In this document: positions 42,130 to 55,300 of the stretch, in pieces
Position numbering within the stretch: position 1 is the stretch's first letter
Layout of the letters: the number at the start of each line of letters is the position of its first letter
NCBI GenBank assembly: GCA_932294295.1
Contig: OW028585.1
Coordinates: 1,334,001-1,398,000, forward strand
DNA from: Alitta virens
Taxonomy: Eukaryota > Annelida > Polychaeta > Phyllodocida > Nereididae
Length of the DNA stretch: 64,000 nucleotides
Direction: 5' to 3'
Program-made: the position numbers and the translations under genes
The notes under the pieces: model-generated
What the model was told of the DNA's origin: nothing
Database searches by the model: none
What the model saw: the letters and a program-made list of their open reading frames with translations, nothing else

Positions 42130-44670
42130 TCATACCAAAATCTCCATATATTACATCGGACTGATAGATTCCTGCGGATCGTATTAAAAAGGCCTACAGT
42201 TGATATGAGCAAAAAGTTTAGACAGTAAAAAAACGACAATTCAATATCTCGGCATTAAAATGCAATGTGCTGAATCTGGTAGATGGCGACACTCAACTGG
42301 CGCCACTGTCCGTACTGCTGGTGCCCTCTAGTGAGAAATTGTATAATCAAAATTTTATGATATATTACACTACTCTGACATCAGCTCTATCTATACTACT
42401 GTCATAGTATTACATTGATTCTCAATCTTTTTGCTAATTAGATAGAATTCACAACCATAGTCAGAGTATATGTTAAAGAACACATCTTTGAATTTGTGCT
42501 TCTGATTTCAAGTATTTAGAGACGGATATATGCTTAGTTATACTGAACTAATGATATAGCATTGGGCAATTCTAATCGATTATTGACGTGTGTTATAAGT
42601 ATGACAAAGTAAATAGCGGAAATATATCGCGGTAAACTATTGATTATTGAGAAATAAAGCCAAATACTTTCTCAGTGACCATACAGTAAATTGTTCGCTT
42701 TCATAAAATGATGGCGAATGTCTATATCTCAAACAAATCAAGTTCTGAACTAAATTACCTTAATAAAATAGTCATTCAGAAGATATTATTAATACGATTG
42801 CTAATGAAAGTGATAATAGGTAGATCATGAATTGTCCAAGTACAGATTTTTCTTGCATATCTCTAAAAACCAACCCGCATATAATTAAATTAAAACCATT
42901 TTTTTTCAGTCCAAATTATTTCGATTTAAGTGATTTGGACTGTCTTAATTATATCTTCTATAAAGCAAAAATGGACTATTAAACAATATATCGTGTGGGC
43001 TTAATAGCATAAAGTCTTACAGCGAACTCCAATGTACTGTAATTAAAACAAAACAAATGTTTGGTACTAGTAATCGCGTAAAATTCAACAAAAGATAAAT
43101 AAAGGGTGTATAACCTTTGTAAAACATCTTTGTTCGAACTCTTTGATCAGTCATTTATAAGGTATATTATACATCTACAATGTCATGGATAATAAAATAT
43201 GAGGTCAAAGGTCAGGATTTGCATTATAAATAATTTTATAATGCAATTAAACTTAATTCAATTATTATTGGCTAATTCTTCGATAAACTAAACGTATATT
43301 ATTTTGATTAAAATCACTTGTATATTTCATTTACACCCCAACATGAACAATAAACCCCTTCACATGATAACATATCGCCTGCAAAATAGCAAAAATAGCC
43401 TCTGGTTATTATATTACACATATTAATTCTCTTGAATATAAGTTATTAATACACTTAAAACACTACACTGTAGTTTTACAATTCATGCAGACATATATCT
43501 CAGTATACAAACAGGCTCAATGTTATCAGAATTAATAGTTATCGTGTTAAGTTTGAAATAAAACCTAACGAAGTGACGAAGCGTGGCATACTCTAAAATT
43601 GAAACTACGCAAAAAATAAATATTCAATCTGAGCTGATCACTCCGTCACAGAACTTGATTAGATGAGAGCTTGATAGAGTTAATATTATAATGAATTTCC
43701 TTATGAAAAGGATCTGCAAATTAATTAGTGATTCATTTTAACTACAATATGCATGAACAACTTGAACCATTTTTAACAATGACCACACATTCAAATACTT
43801 GATATTTCAAGTAAGTTTCTCTTGAACAAACATTAAACACTGATACCATTTATCATATACATGTACAATATTACTATACTTCATAATCACAATCTTGAGT
43901 AAGTAAAAAGCAGCAAAATTCAATCATATATATGACCAACTGTTATGATGAAGCCAAAAATGTTTGCGATATATAATAACAACTTTTTGGGACTAGCTAC
44001 TTAATTATTACCCTTAGCGTTCAAAATGTATGTGTAATTGTAAAGTGTAAAATATTCAAGAATAAAGTCGACTAAAAGGTGATTACAACTCAATTCACTA
44101 GATTTTCGATATAATGCCATTTTGCCATGACAATCTGCAAGACCAGTTGGTAATAAGTTATTCATTAAAACATAACTATTGTAAAATATCCTACGACATT
44201 ATAATCACTCCCCAATAGGATGCTAGACATACTTAAAAACAAAATAAAGAAAGTTTTGATCTTGGGTATTAAAGCTTTTTCTTAAACAAAACTGTAACAA
44301 AATAAGGCAAAGATAAACTATGGCTCTTGACAAATACCTTGGGTCAACCAAAAAAAAATCTTATAAAAAAAAAGTCAATTTTAGTGTTCAAGACTATGAA
44401 AACTATGCAGTAGTTGAAAAAAGTATCAGTACACCAATTAAATGCACGATTTTGGTTTACCAGTGTATTGCACGGTAATATCAATGTATCTTTCTTAATA
44501 GACTGCCCCTTGATTGTCTCAGCCATTATATATTTTTCGTCATTGAACACATTTTATACGATCAATAGGCTATGCAGTTGGTGATTTTGCCTAGAGTTTT
44601 TTGTATTTAAGTCTCTATGAGGTCCGGGGGGAACCTCAGCAGCGACACACCATGTCTTGGAGGTGTCCTC
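42130..44670. other. AT-rich region, no gene seen
   Basis: Many stops, very low GC; no exon or structured repeat recognised. Confidence 0.5.
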
Positions 44671-44676
44671 TCATAA

Positions 44677-44804
44677 TACCGTAACAGAGGGTATTACAGG
44701 GTGGGTATTATCGACACTAAAATTAGTTTGTTAACGAAATTTTTAGCATTTTAATGCGAGTGTCGATAATACCCGCCCTGTCGATAATACCCTCCGTTAC
44801 GGTA
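44677..44804. mobile_element. 128-bp TA-flanked palindromic MITE
   Basis: TACCGTAACAGAGGGTATTA left and TAATACCCTCCGTTACGGTA right are inverted; an inner GGTATTATCGACACT arm is also mirrored. TA at each end suits a Tc1/mariner-type target. Confidence 0.8.
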
Positions 44805-44809
44805 CATAT

Positions 44810-46285
44810 ACAATGAATATAATTATTTCTGAGCAAAATGGAAATATCAGAAGTGCATTATGTTCTGATCTACTGTACTATACTTTGGTGATGGGCCGAC
44901 GATCGATTATACTCGATCGTCAGTCACTTAATAAAAATTTGGGACGTTTGATTTAATGCAGTGGGACCAATTTTCGACAGGTGGCAGCACCAGTTCCCAT
45001 TGCACATTCCAGTGTTCATGGACAACACTACAGATTTCAAAATGGCGACAAAGGTCTAGAGTATGGCAGAAAATAAAGCACTCTATTGATTCTCATTGAC
45101 AGTTGTTAGTGACACTTAGTGTTGTGTTTCCACAATTCAATATTTTGTAAGTGAAAATGTATGGAGTTTAATAATCAATTCATAAATAGGTATCCAAACC
45201 GACTAAAATCGATCATCGGTTGGTTTCCCTCAACTGATGATCGACTACAAATATGTTACCAACTCCCATCACTATTTTACTTGCAATTCTCATGACATGT
45301 TCTGCGACAGTGTATTATGAGTGCGGTCAAATTCTAAGACTAATTTTTGGTAACAGGATGGACACATATAAGTGCATAGAACAGCTTCACGGTGTACTAT
45401 CTTGCATGTGTTCCAATTTGTTTAGACATAGAATTCAACGATTTGATACAAACATACCTGAGAGAAGCATCTATGAGACTTAAGCAGACTAAGTTTGTAC
45501 AGCTGCAGAAATAAAACTAGATTACAATCACAATTTTTTGTGGAGGTCAAGAATTATTGGTTCGGCAGACTATCAATAAAATAGACTAGAAATATTACCG
45601 TCCTAAACTTTGGCATGGTATCATTTTGAATATGTAAATTACCTATCAAACTATAACATATCCCATTGCAAATCAATATATATCACAAAATATTATTTTG
45701 TGACTTGTAATGTTCAGATAAGACAGTTATTAATTTTAGAGTTAACATAAAATCTTGCCATATACCCCTCTTAAATTAATCGTTAATGCTATCAAATACA
45801 TTCTACTGATGAGAGCAGTCGGTATTTTGACCCTGGTTTCTAATCACAAAACATTGTAAATATTTCTTGAAATTGCGGTTGACTTAATTAAGTGTGCCTG
45901 ATTATGATAAAATTTGACGATGAAGAAAATATGACACTAAGCTCGTCATGGTTTTACAAATGTGACAAATGGTAAAATAACGGACAAATCTCTCTTTAAC
46001 AAATGAAAAAGACCAAGATAATGCGAAAATATACAACCTATCTATATGTACAATGTACAGTAGCTGATGTCAAAAACATAAGTTTGTTAGTAATTTAAGC
46101 ACCAATGTATCTACAAATAATTCTTGCAAGTCATTAGTTCCATGATTGTAACATGTAATAAATACAATATATTACTATACAGCTTTATAACAACATGCAA
46201 AATATACAATAATCATGCCTAAAAAAGGATTGGTTAGATATCTAATTTTTAACGAGCAAAATTCCCCTGCTCTAAGCAGTCAAGC
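44810..46285. other. AT-rich region, no firm gene
   Basis: The one notable frame (45253-45483, plus) is treated as unproven elsewhere in this report. Confidence 0.4.
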
Positions 46286-46289
46286 CATA

Positions 46290-46860
46290 AACACATCTTA
46301 TCAGTCATTAAAATGCCTCTGATACGAGACAATATTTCACTTGTTAACTTCAATGAAGTTATCCCCATTCAATATCATTCTTTGATATCACCGGCTGAGC
46401 CATTACAAAATGTACCATGTACTAAATGTACGTACGGTCGTCACATTTACAACAAATCTTGATATCTCTAGTCAACTTTAAAACACATTTTCACTCATTA
46501 AAATGCCACTAAAACAATACAATCTTCCACTGACTTAGGTTGTTGACCTGTTAACTTCAGCAAATAGTACTGCCTACTCAATATTATCCTTTGGTATCAG
46601 TGGCTAGAGCCAATACATACCACCATCACATTTCACAAATCTTGGCATTTTTAGTCAACTTTAAAATGCATTTTCCCTCATTAAAATGCCACAAGGCCTG
46701 CAACAAAATCTTTCACTAACCTCGGTAATTAACCAGTAAACTTTAAAAAACAATAATGCCTACTCAATATCATCCTTTAATTTCATCGGCGAACCATTAA
46801 AGTCTTGATGTGTAACCATCTCAAATGTAAAATTCAACAACTCCTAGCCAACTACTAATA
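46290..46860. repeat. Diverged tandem, about 187 bp, three copies
   Basis: CATTAAAATGCC recurs at about 46305, 46496 and 46679, each followed by a TCACT...GTTAACTTCA and CTCAATAT-ATCCTT-like series. Confidence 0.7.
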
Positions 46861-47030
46861 CTTTTTCCATATCTCAGTAACACATGTATGTTGTATGAAC
46901 TCTATTTGCAGAGTTTTAACAGTCATACATTCAAGTTTTCAAGTAACTCGTTAAAATTTCAACCTTTCATCTTACCTAACAATAAAACTTTTCTCTACCT
47001 GGTTGACCCAGCTGATTTCTTTCAGAAGTT

Positions 47031-47325
47031 TTCTCCACATTACAATCGTCGGTTAACATAACTTTCTATGTAAATTTAGATGACTTTGGCATAAGTATAT
47101 CAGCTTAAACATATATATAACTTCCAATAACAGCTTGTACAACTCCCTGTTGGTTCTTTTAATATTATCTCTTCACAAATTTGGTACAAACTTCGGTACA
47201 CCCTCAACAGATTTGACACAACTTCGGCATAAGTATTCTCCGCATCAAAATCTTCCGTTAACATAACTTTCTATGTAAATTTAGATGACTTCGGCATGAG
47301 GATATCTGCTTAAACATTTATATAT
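47031..47325. repeat. Direct repeat, about 206-bp offset
   Basis: GTTAACATAACTTTCTATGT and TTTAGATGACTT-GGCAT appear at about 47051 and 47256. Confidence 0.8.
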
Positions 47326-47604
47326 CTTCAAGTTAAAGTATTCATTAAATAATGCAGTTTCAAGCCAGTAATATACACCATCTTTGCACCTCTCTGTATT
47401 AAAATTTTTCCGGTGGTGGCATCTACTTTGAAGACCTTTTTTAAATGAAAATCTTGAAAACTTATGGCAAACCAAAAGATAACTGAACCAACTCAAGTCT
47501 TTAGCATGGAATTGAGATTTCAACAACTTTGATTACACTCGCACAATGACCCATCATTACATTATTTTGTATGCCTTTGCAAGTTCATTACTTTGTACCA
47601 TTTA

Positions 47605-47935
47605 AGAATTGAATTTAAGCTTTCTTTAAGACCTACCGTAACAAATTCTAATCTTTGTTATTTCTTAAAGCCTTAACAGTGCTTAAGTATATGAGATACT
47701 AGCATTTCAAGACAATGACTTTTCAAGGGCACACAAGGAGCTTTCAAGGGCACACGGCCATCTTGTGCGTACTTGGTAATCAACTGATAATCGTCAGACA
47801 TTTGATGTAAACTTTTATAAGACCTCCTGTAACAAATTCTAATGTGCTGCGGACTTTTTAAGGCCTTAAATACATGAGATACTTGATGTTAAGACTATTT
47901 TAGGACTTTTCAAGGATCCTGTGCATATTTGGTGA
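47605..47935. repeat. Direct repeat, about 190-bp offset, abutting the NWD-like stop codon
   Basis: GTAACAAATTCTAAT, AAGGCCTTAAAT/AAGCCTTAACAG and GACTTTTCAAGG blocks occur twice. This is the likely 3' UTR or flank of the NWD-like gene. Confidence 0.7.
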
Positions 47936-47939
47936 GAAT

Positions 47940-49309
47940 TCATTTTGGGTAGAAATGATGATCATCATGGTTCTGTTGTAAACTTTCCTGCGAACCGAAT
48001 GACATAAAAAAGCTGCTCGTGGTTCGTAAAATGTTAGTGGGACTCAGTAGATCGTGTAGACTCGATCTGTGGGTTGATCCGGCCACAGATTGTGCTCTTG
48101 CTCTCTGGCTTACTGGTGGATTCGGTGATTCCGGTCTGGATCGAGAAGGCGGACTTTCGCACTCAGAGAAAGTTCGCCATCTGACTGGATAGATAACGGC
48201 ATGTGGCACCTTGATCTTTTCAGTTAGGATATTGACAACAGATGGCGCTGCATGAGGTAGTTCATCGTCACTACACACAGAGGGCGCCACTTTGTAAAAT
48301 CCTTCGAATTCATTAACGTCCTTTTTGAGCGGGATGAAATTGATGAGATTCTCCCGTCTTTCATCTAAACTCACCGACGGAGTATCTAACGGTGACTCAA
48401 CTTGAGGGTCTAATAACTTCATACAGATCACATGACCATCCTCCCGACCAATCACAATGTAGTACCCATAATCCAGGTCAGTCATGGTAATCACAGACTC
48501 GTGAGTACTCATTCCTGCGATAATATGACAATCGTTAATCCGACATGCTTTCATGGCCAACCCCTCCACCCAAATGGCGTAATATCCGTCATACGTCAGG
48601 CGGACGTGTTCATACGGATCCTCGTACTCCATATCATCGCCGAAACTTTCACCTTTGATTTTTAATTTGATTTCACCTGTCCACATGTTGTATATGTTTA
48701 GGTATCCATCAATCCCCACCGTCCCGTCTTTCGAGAAATCTAAGAACCCGTTCGGTGCTACGTCTTTGAACGTTATGACCTCTTTGTTCTTGTTCACATC
48801 AAACATGACGACCTTGGCCGAAAGACCTTGAATGATACTGAAGGTCGTGAGCAGTAACATTCCTTCGTGACACGGCACGACCTGCATTTTGTTAATATCT
48901 CCCGTTTTGAAGTTATCCTGGAGAAAATAATGCGGTTGGTAGGTCGTGATGCTGTCGCAGTTGACTACACATGCTAACATGCTAGAACTGTGAAAGAATA
49001 TCGGATGGGTTGCCTCTTTGATGTGGAACAACTCCTGACCATTCGGTAATGACCACAACTTGACCTCTGGGTCAGCCTCATGGTTGATTGCGGCAGTCGC
49101 CATGAAATGCCGACCGTCATTGATGACAAAACTGCGACAACCGTGGTGATAAACGAGATCACCTATGCTGCCCAACTGCATGTTGATAATAGCAATGTAT
49201 TGTTCCTCACGGCTGCTTAGCAACAGGACCATCTGGTGGGCGTCTGGGGAAACGTCCATCTGGATCATTTCGCCAAATTGATCAAACGGCAAGAACTCGC
49301 GACATTCTC
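47940..49309 (-). CDS. NWD-like terminal exon (WD repeats and C-terminal tail)
   Basis: 455 codons plus TGA stop, acceptor tttgtttgtag. Blade motifs in order: MDVSPDAHQMVLLLSS, VKLWSLPNGQ, DFSKDGTVGIDGYLN, IYNMWTGE and YIVIGREDGHVICMKL. The last roughly 70 residues are rich in Ser, Arg and Pro and look disordered, with possible phosphorylation sites such as RRSS-like and SPTN patterns. The large final exon carrying several blades is unusual against the small upstream exons. Confidence 0.92.
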
Positions 49310-52300
49310 CTACAAACAAAAAGAAAGAATCATTGATTAAATTCTACAGCAAAACTACTCAATAATTATTACAGCTCCTGATGAATGAAAAGTTATTACA
49401 ATTAATGACATGTTACGAAGCTCGTAAAATAAGGCACAAACTTTAACTAAAGTAATGAAATAAACGAAACAATCACCAATATATATTATTGCCTGACATC
49501 ATAGTGATATAGCGCGCAAAGTTATCGAGGTTGCAAATCAATAATCAAGAATCAAATTTTTCAGATTTTCGATTTGATTAATCGATAATCGTCGATAATC
49601 GTCGAGCCCTAATTATTGTCTGACATCATAGTTCACTACAGCTACATTTGGGAGTGAACGCTCTCCTCTAATATTAGTGCTCTGTGTCCCTGACCTTAAA
49701 CTAAGCTCCCTCAAAAATGACACAGACATTAGACAGAAATCCCGTACACTGAATATTGCATAGGCTAATACTACTGTTGAAATATGATGGCGATTAATCT
49801 TGAAGACATAATCCTCCTAAACTCCCAATACGTGGACTAGACAAAAAGCAACTAAAAAAGTTAAGGAAGATGTGACGTCTCGTTCTGTCTCACTGAGAGT
49901 TGCTCTGCTTTATAATTTTCTTATTGTCATGGAATGTCGGGACTGAGGTCGTCAACTGAGTATTTTAATCTTTACAGAGGTACATCTGAAATCTCCCATA
50001 GGATTAACATTCAGAATAACAACTGATTATACTAGCAGTTGGGAGAAAAAATAATAGTTCTCTGGCTAGATAGAATTGTTTGATGATGTCATCTATTTCA
50101 TGACTAATTTGTGTTACAATGGATGATGACGTCATTCCATTGTGTATCATCTGCTTCAGTTGCAGCGCCCCCTATCAGTATAGTTCCCAATTAAGAGGGT
50201 TCTTGATTCTCACCTGTCGACAGGTTCCAAACATCGATTCCAAACGAGTGGATGAACTTGTAGCCTCTAACGCTGCTGAGGGGGTAAAACTGCTTCACGA
50301 AGAGAAATCGCGCCTCCCTGGCAATCGTCACTGCATTCACTGGATTTTCGTAAATCTGGAAAAAATACAGGACATACAAAACAGAATAAATACAAGACAA
50401 ATGAAAAACAACACAATAGTTTAATTTATGAGAAATATTCCAGTGACATAAATTGCTAATAACAGTTCTTCTGACTACATTTTTCATATAATTTTTTAAA
50501 CCAAAGTTTTGGTCAAATAAATTAACTGTCTGTCAGTCTATATACTAAATTTGAAAATCTGAATGTTTTGAAACAGAATATTGTATACTCATGTACACTA
50601 AACCTCTTTAGAGCTAGTTGACACATCCAGGGATCGATCCCAAAAAATGGACTTCAGCAAATAATAATACAAGTAGTTCCTTTTTTAATTCATTGAATTT
50701 AATTTATAGTTTTTGTCAGTATTTACATAAAAAATTTTGAATTAAAAGAGGAATATCATACAGAAAATAAATAAAGACTTTTCTATAAGCCTCAATGATC
50801 AAAGTGTTGACTGACACTTCAGTTTCAGTTTAGGTTTATTAATGTGACTTAGGCTTACGAATAACAATTAATAGAATATAAATGCAGTGGGAAAAAAGCA
50901 ACATATATAGTTGTACAAATTAGTAAGAAATAAAACTAGTTGTAAAGCAAAGACTGACGCTTAGTAAAACATTCATTGATATAATTTTCTGTTGATACAA
51001 GACTGACATCAAAAGTCACTAATAAACAACATTACAGATCACCCACCTTGAGTTGAGATGGTTCCCGAGTTGTGAGCTTGTCCAAGTCCCACAGTTTAAT
51101 GGCCGTGTGAATGTTTGACCCGGTTGCGACTAAGTTCGACGTCCGCGACACAGAGAATGGAAACCTGCAATGAAATGTGTTTAACTACAGTTATACTCCA
51201 CCACATGACCTTTTCTATTGTTCTTTTGTGGGATATAACCAACAAAAATGTTAGTTAACTCCCTCCAGAGTGCAAACTGTACTTTAATTAAACAGCAGTC
51301 GAACAAATTAGCAAATATGTGTAGTGGAGTATAAGTTAGTTATATCCCTTACAGTTGAGAGTTAACTGACATTTTTGTTGGTTATATCCCAACACTTATC
51401 ATAACGTCTGCCTCTGGCAGTTGGTCATATAAGCTGGCTTAGCTTCAGACCCAGTAGCATAGATAGATAGGCATAGACATTTAGACATCAATATTGACAA
51501 ATTATCCCCCAATGCCTCTTTTTCCAGATTTGCTGAAGTATTTTTTGTGTTGATGGCCCCAAGATTGAGGTCTAACATGAATTATTCATTATCATTGTCA
51601 CTTAAAATCAAGTCTTCTGCAATACTCAAATGATCCAACAAAATTCAAACATTCATAGTCCTGTTACTGCGCAATATGTTATCATTGATTATGACGTCAA
51701 AACTACAGCGGTGTTCCCCACAAGAAAAACTCACCGGTATACGCTGTGTATATGAATGGCCGATATATGTCTACCATACGCCGTCTCCCAGATGTGTAAA
51801 TCTCTGTTGTATCCAGCGATCACATATTTCCCATCGTAAGAAAAAGTACTGCCGAACAAAAACAGATCGCTATCGGACTCGAAGCTGTCCATGCTCATCA
51901 AGTACGACTCCCTCGTAGCCATGTTGAGGACGACTAAATTGCAGCGTTGGATGTTCAGGAGAACTAGATTACTGTCTTCTTGGCAAATTGAGATTTCCGT
52001 CAACTCTTGGCTGTAGCTTGAACCAGTTCTGAGTTTCCGACCTGTTTGAAATAATATTATAAAGAAATATCATCTCTGCTTGCAGGACTCTACTACACAG
52101 TGTCTATGCTGAGGCAAGTAAAGCTTTAAAAAGATCCCACCCATGGGGTAAATGTGTAACATGGGTGGACTCCTCCTCTCTCTCTCACCTCATCAATCAA
52201 AACTCGTTAGCGGCAGGTATTTGTCTTAGACAGTTACACTTCCCATATCTATCTACCTGTCTATCAATTTCTTTTCATATATTTATTTTGTTATAACACC

Positions 52301-55300
52301 ACTATAGGTTAAAATAAAAAAAAATTTAATTCAAATTTTATAAATCATGAGATATTTAAACATCATTGACTGATTATTGATTGATAATAAATACAATGCA
52401 ACTTACTTTTCTATTTACAATATTTGTTCACATTTAATAAATAATTGAATATGTTTATTTTATTTTAGTGCATTCGTAAGTGCAGTATATTAATTCGTCC
52501 AAATGTCATGGCACAATATTTTACAAATCATTAATTTTGTGTCCAACAAACTACCATAACTTGTCCGTCACCCTGACATATCCCAATATTATTATCACGC
52601 ATCAAATGATTACAAGATTTCCGTTTTGCAATATAACAGCATAATTTTTAACTTAATATTACTGAGGGCTGTTCTATTTAAAAGTGAGGGGGCGGGACAG
52701 GAAAGTCATTGAAAAAGCGGGGAGGGAGTTCTCCAAAAGAGAAAAAGAGAGGACCGGGGGGTGATTGACCAGTATTTTCTTAATAATATAATATCTTAAT
52801 GTAGAAAAAGAGGGGGCCGGGGGTCAGTCAAATACAAAAAGCGGGGTTAGGGGTGTCTGAAAGATTTCCTGTCCTCCCTTCTTTTTTAAATGGAACAGCC
52901 TGAAGTTCTGCTTGTTATTATTGCAGGTTTAGTGCATTCATGCACTACTTAATTCTATTTTATTCATAAATTTAGTGCCAATTCTTGGTGCATCTAATAG
53001 AATAATGGTATTGCATCATGCATAATAACAATCAGTGGCATTTTCTATTTCTTTTTTTCCATTTTTATATACATGGAAAAGAAATGGTGAGCTGGAAAAT
53101 ATATTGTGCAGAGGAATACAACTCAATCTGACATTAATTATATATATGCCAAATTATACGTTCGGGGTATACTTTTTGTACTTACGAAACTCGTCATCTA
53201 AACACAATGTGAGTAGTTACAATTATTGAAAACAAATATCTCGAAGTAATTTTCTAACTGAACCCGAGGAGCTGTGTGTCCTACCAATTACCAGTAGTTG
53301 ACAAACGCGTACAAGATAGAGTATTTAAGTTGTAGAACTTGTTAGCCTGAATTTCCTAGCATCCTCATAGTTAAACTATATTTTGCCTGTGTTCTCACCA
53401 GTTCCCCAAACATTCATAGGATTAACATTCGGAAAAAAGAATATTGGAATGTTTTAATGCCAAAAATATCTTAATGATCAACAAATCAGACAATTAGAAA
53501 GACTAGACTAATGACTGTGTTCAATGGTGATGTCATAAAAGCCATTGCTCCACCTGCGGCTAATACAGGACTTTCAATCTGATGTCAACTATAATCACCT
53601 AAAAAAACTAAAATATGAAAAATGGTCTATATGTTTAGGCGACTTTCAGGACCCTCAAAACCTTCTTTTTTAGCACACACACCTTCTAAAGCGATTCGGT
53701 AATCATACTGAAGAATGAGGTCGCCGAAGGTGTCGCTCTTCGGATCTACGTCGATGACCTTGAAAAGACAGTCAACGCTGTATCCCACATAGAGGAGAGA
53801 ATCGTCCATCGACAGCAGGAACTTGCTGGGGACGTTGCTTCCTGGGAAACTCATGAGTAGCTGCCGAGAGTGAAGTGCGAACATGTTCGTCATGTCCCTT
53901 TCACCTATAAAAGACAAAGAGAATTTCTATAGGTTATGTCTCAACACACACAATGGTGCAGCAAATACAATGACTAAGTCGTATAATATAGGAACACTAT
54001 TGCATTATACTGAGATTACGTTCAACCGCGAATATATGAATAAATTAAGCCAGTGTATTGGGGCTTCAGTTTAGATGTGGCCCTAATGACTTGTATTGCC
54101 ATGTTTCAGAACTCTGTTTTATGGAATTGGGGAAAAAAAAAAAAAGTGACGTTTTCCCAAATTTCTTGAGAAGAACTCTTGTGACTGCTGCACTAACCTA
54201 CATGCCTAAAATATTGTTACAATATATGAAATAGCAATTGTCGCCTCCAACGTGAGTGTCTTTGTTAAAGTCCCCAACCAAACTTTAGCCAGTGAGAGGC
54301 CTTGTAGTGGACAGCCTGTAATGTCTCGGCCCAGCAATTAAGTTTTGTCATATCCTTTGAGAGAGCAGTAGTTGTTTTTTAATTTACCACCACAGGTGCT
54401 GAAATAAACACTTGGGGCAGCAATGAGGGTCCTATTTTTGCATATTTTGCTCAGTTTTTTTCAAGAAAAGGCCTGCTATTGCTAGTTGCTCATTTCTTAA
54501 CCATTCTGGAGACTTCACACTGTGTCCCCAAACAGTGGCTGAACTTCATCCACATTTAAACAAGTTACTCATCTTATCTGATGACTGTCAAGAAGTGCTG
54601 AGACAGATAGCAAACACCTCACAAGTTTGAGGTTTTTCTGTCAAAATCGCTGGCTGATGCCTGTGCTTCCACACAGTACCACTTACCAATAAGTATGTAC
54701 TTCTCATTGTGAGTTATCGCAACTGTCACATACTGCCGAGATCTCGTAAATTCGTCCAACGAAGCGATGTCTTCTCCCGTCTTTAAGTTGAATATCGTCT
54801 TTTGCCTAACCATGAGGTTATTGATGACAAATGATCGATTCTGTGTTGGGATTTTCTGACCGCACTCGTGGACTTTTTGACCAGTTTTCAAGTTGAACAC
54901 GTGTGCAGCGCTGTCCGTCTGGTCCGAGTCACAAACAAGGTATTCGCCATTCTCAGACTGTGTAAAAAAAAAGAGTAATGGAGGATATTACACAATAATG
55001 TTATCGGAAGTTATTGAAACAAAGTCAGACGTGTAGATACATAAATCAAGTTGACTCAGAATAGGAGAAATGCAACTTTTGACCAGTGCAAAGCAATACA
55101 ATTAGTAAAATATAATAGATTCTATTCCGTGTACTGATGTCTCAGCCATATGCTCATATGACAAGTTCAGTACAAATATCCGTTATGATGTCACAACAAA
55201 ACTGACCACTGTGAACAGGGTCATTACGACTTCATCACATTTTTAGGATCACATCATACAGATGATATTTGCGCTGAAACAAGAGGTCGTATGTGCTAAT

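Noticed and set aside
45253..45483. 76-codon frame with a signal-peptide-like start (MLPTPITILLAILMTCSA) and several Cys
   Set aside because: No splice, promoter or homology support, and a frame this short is expected by chance in 64 kb; kept only as a note.
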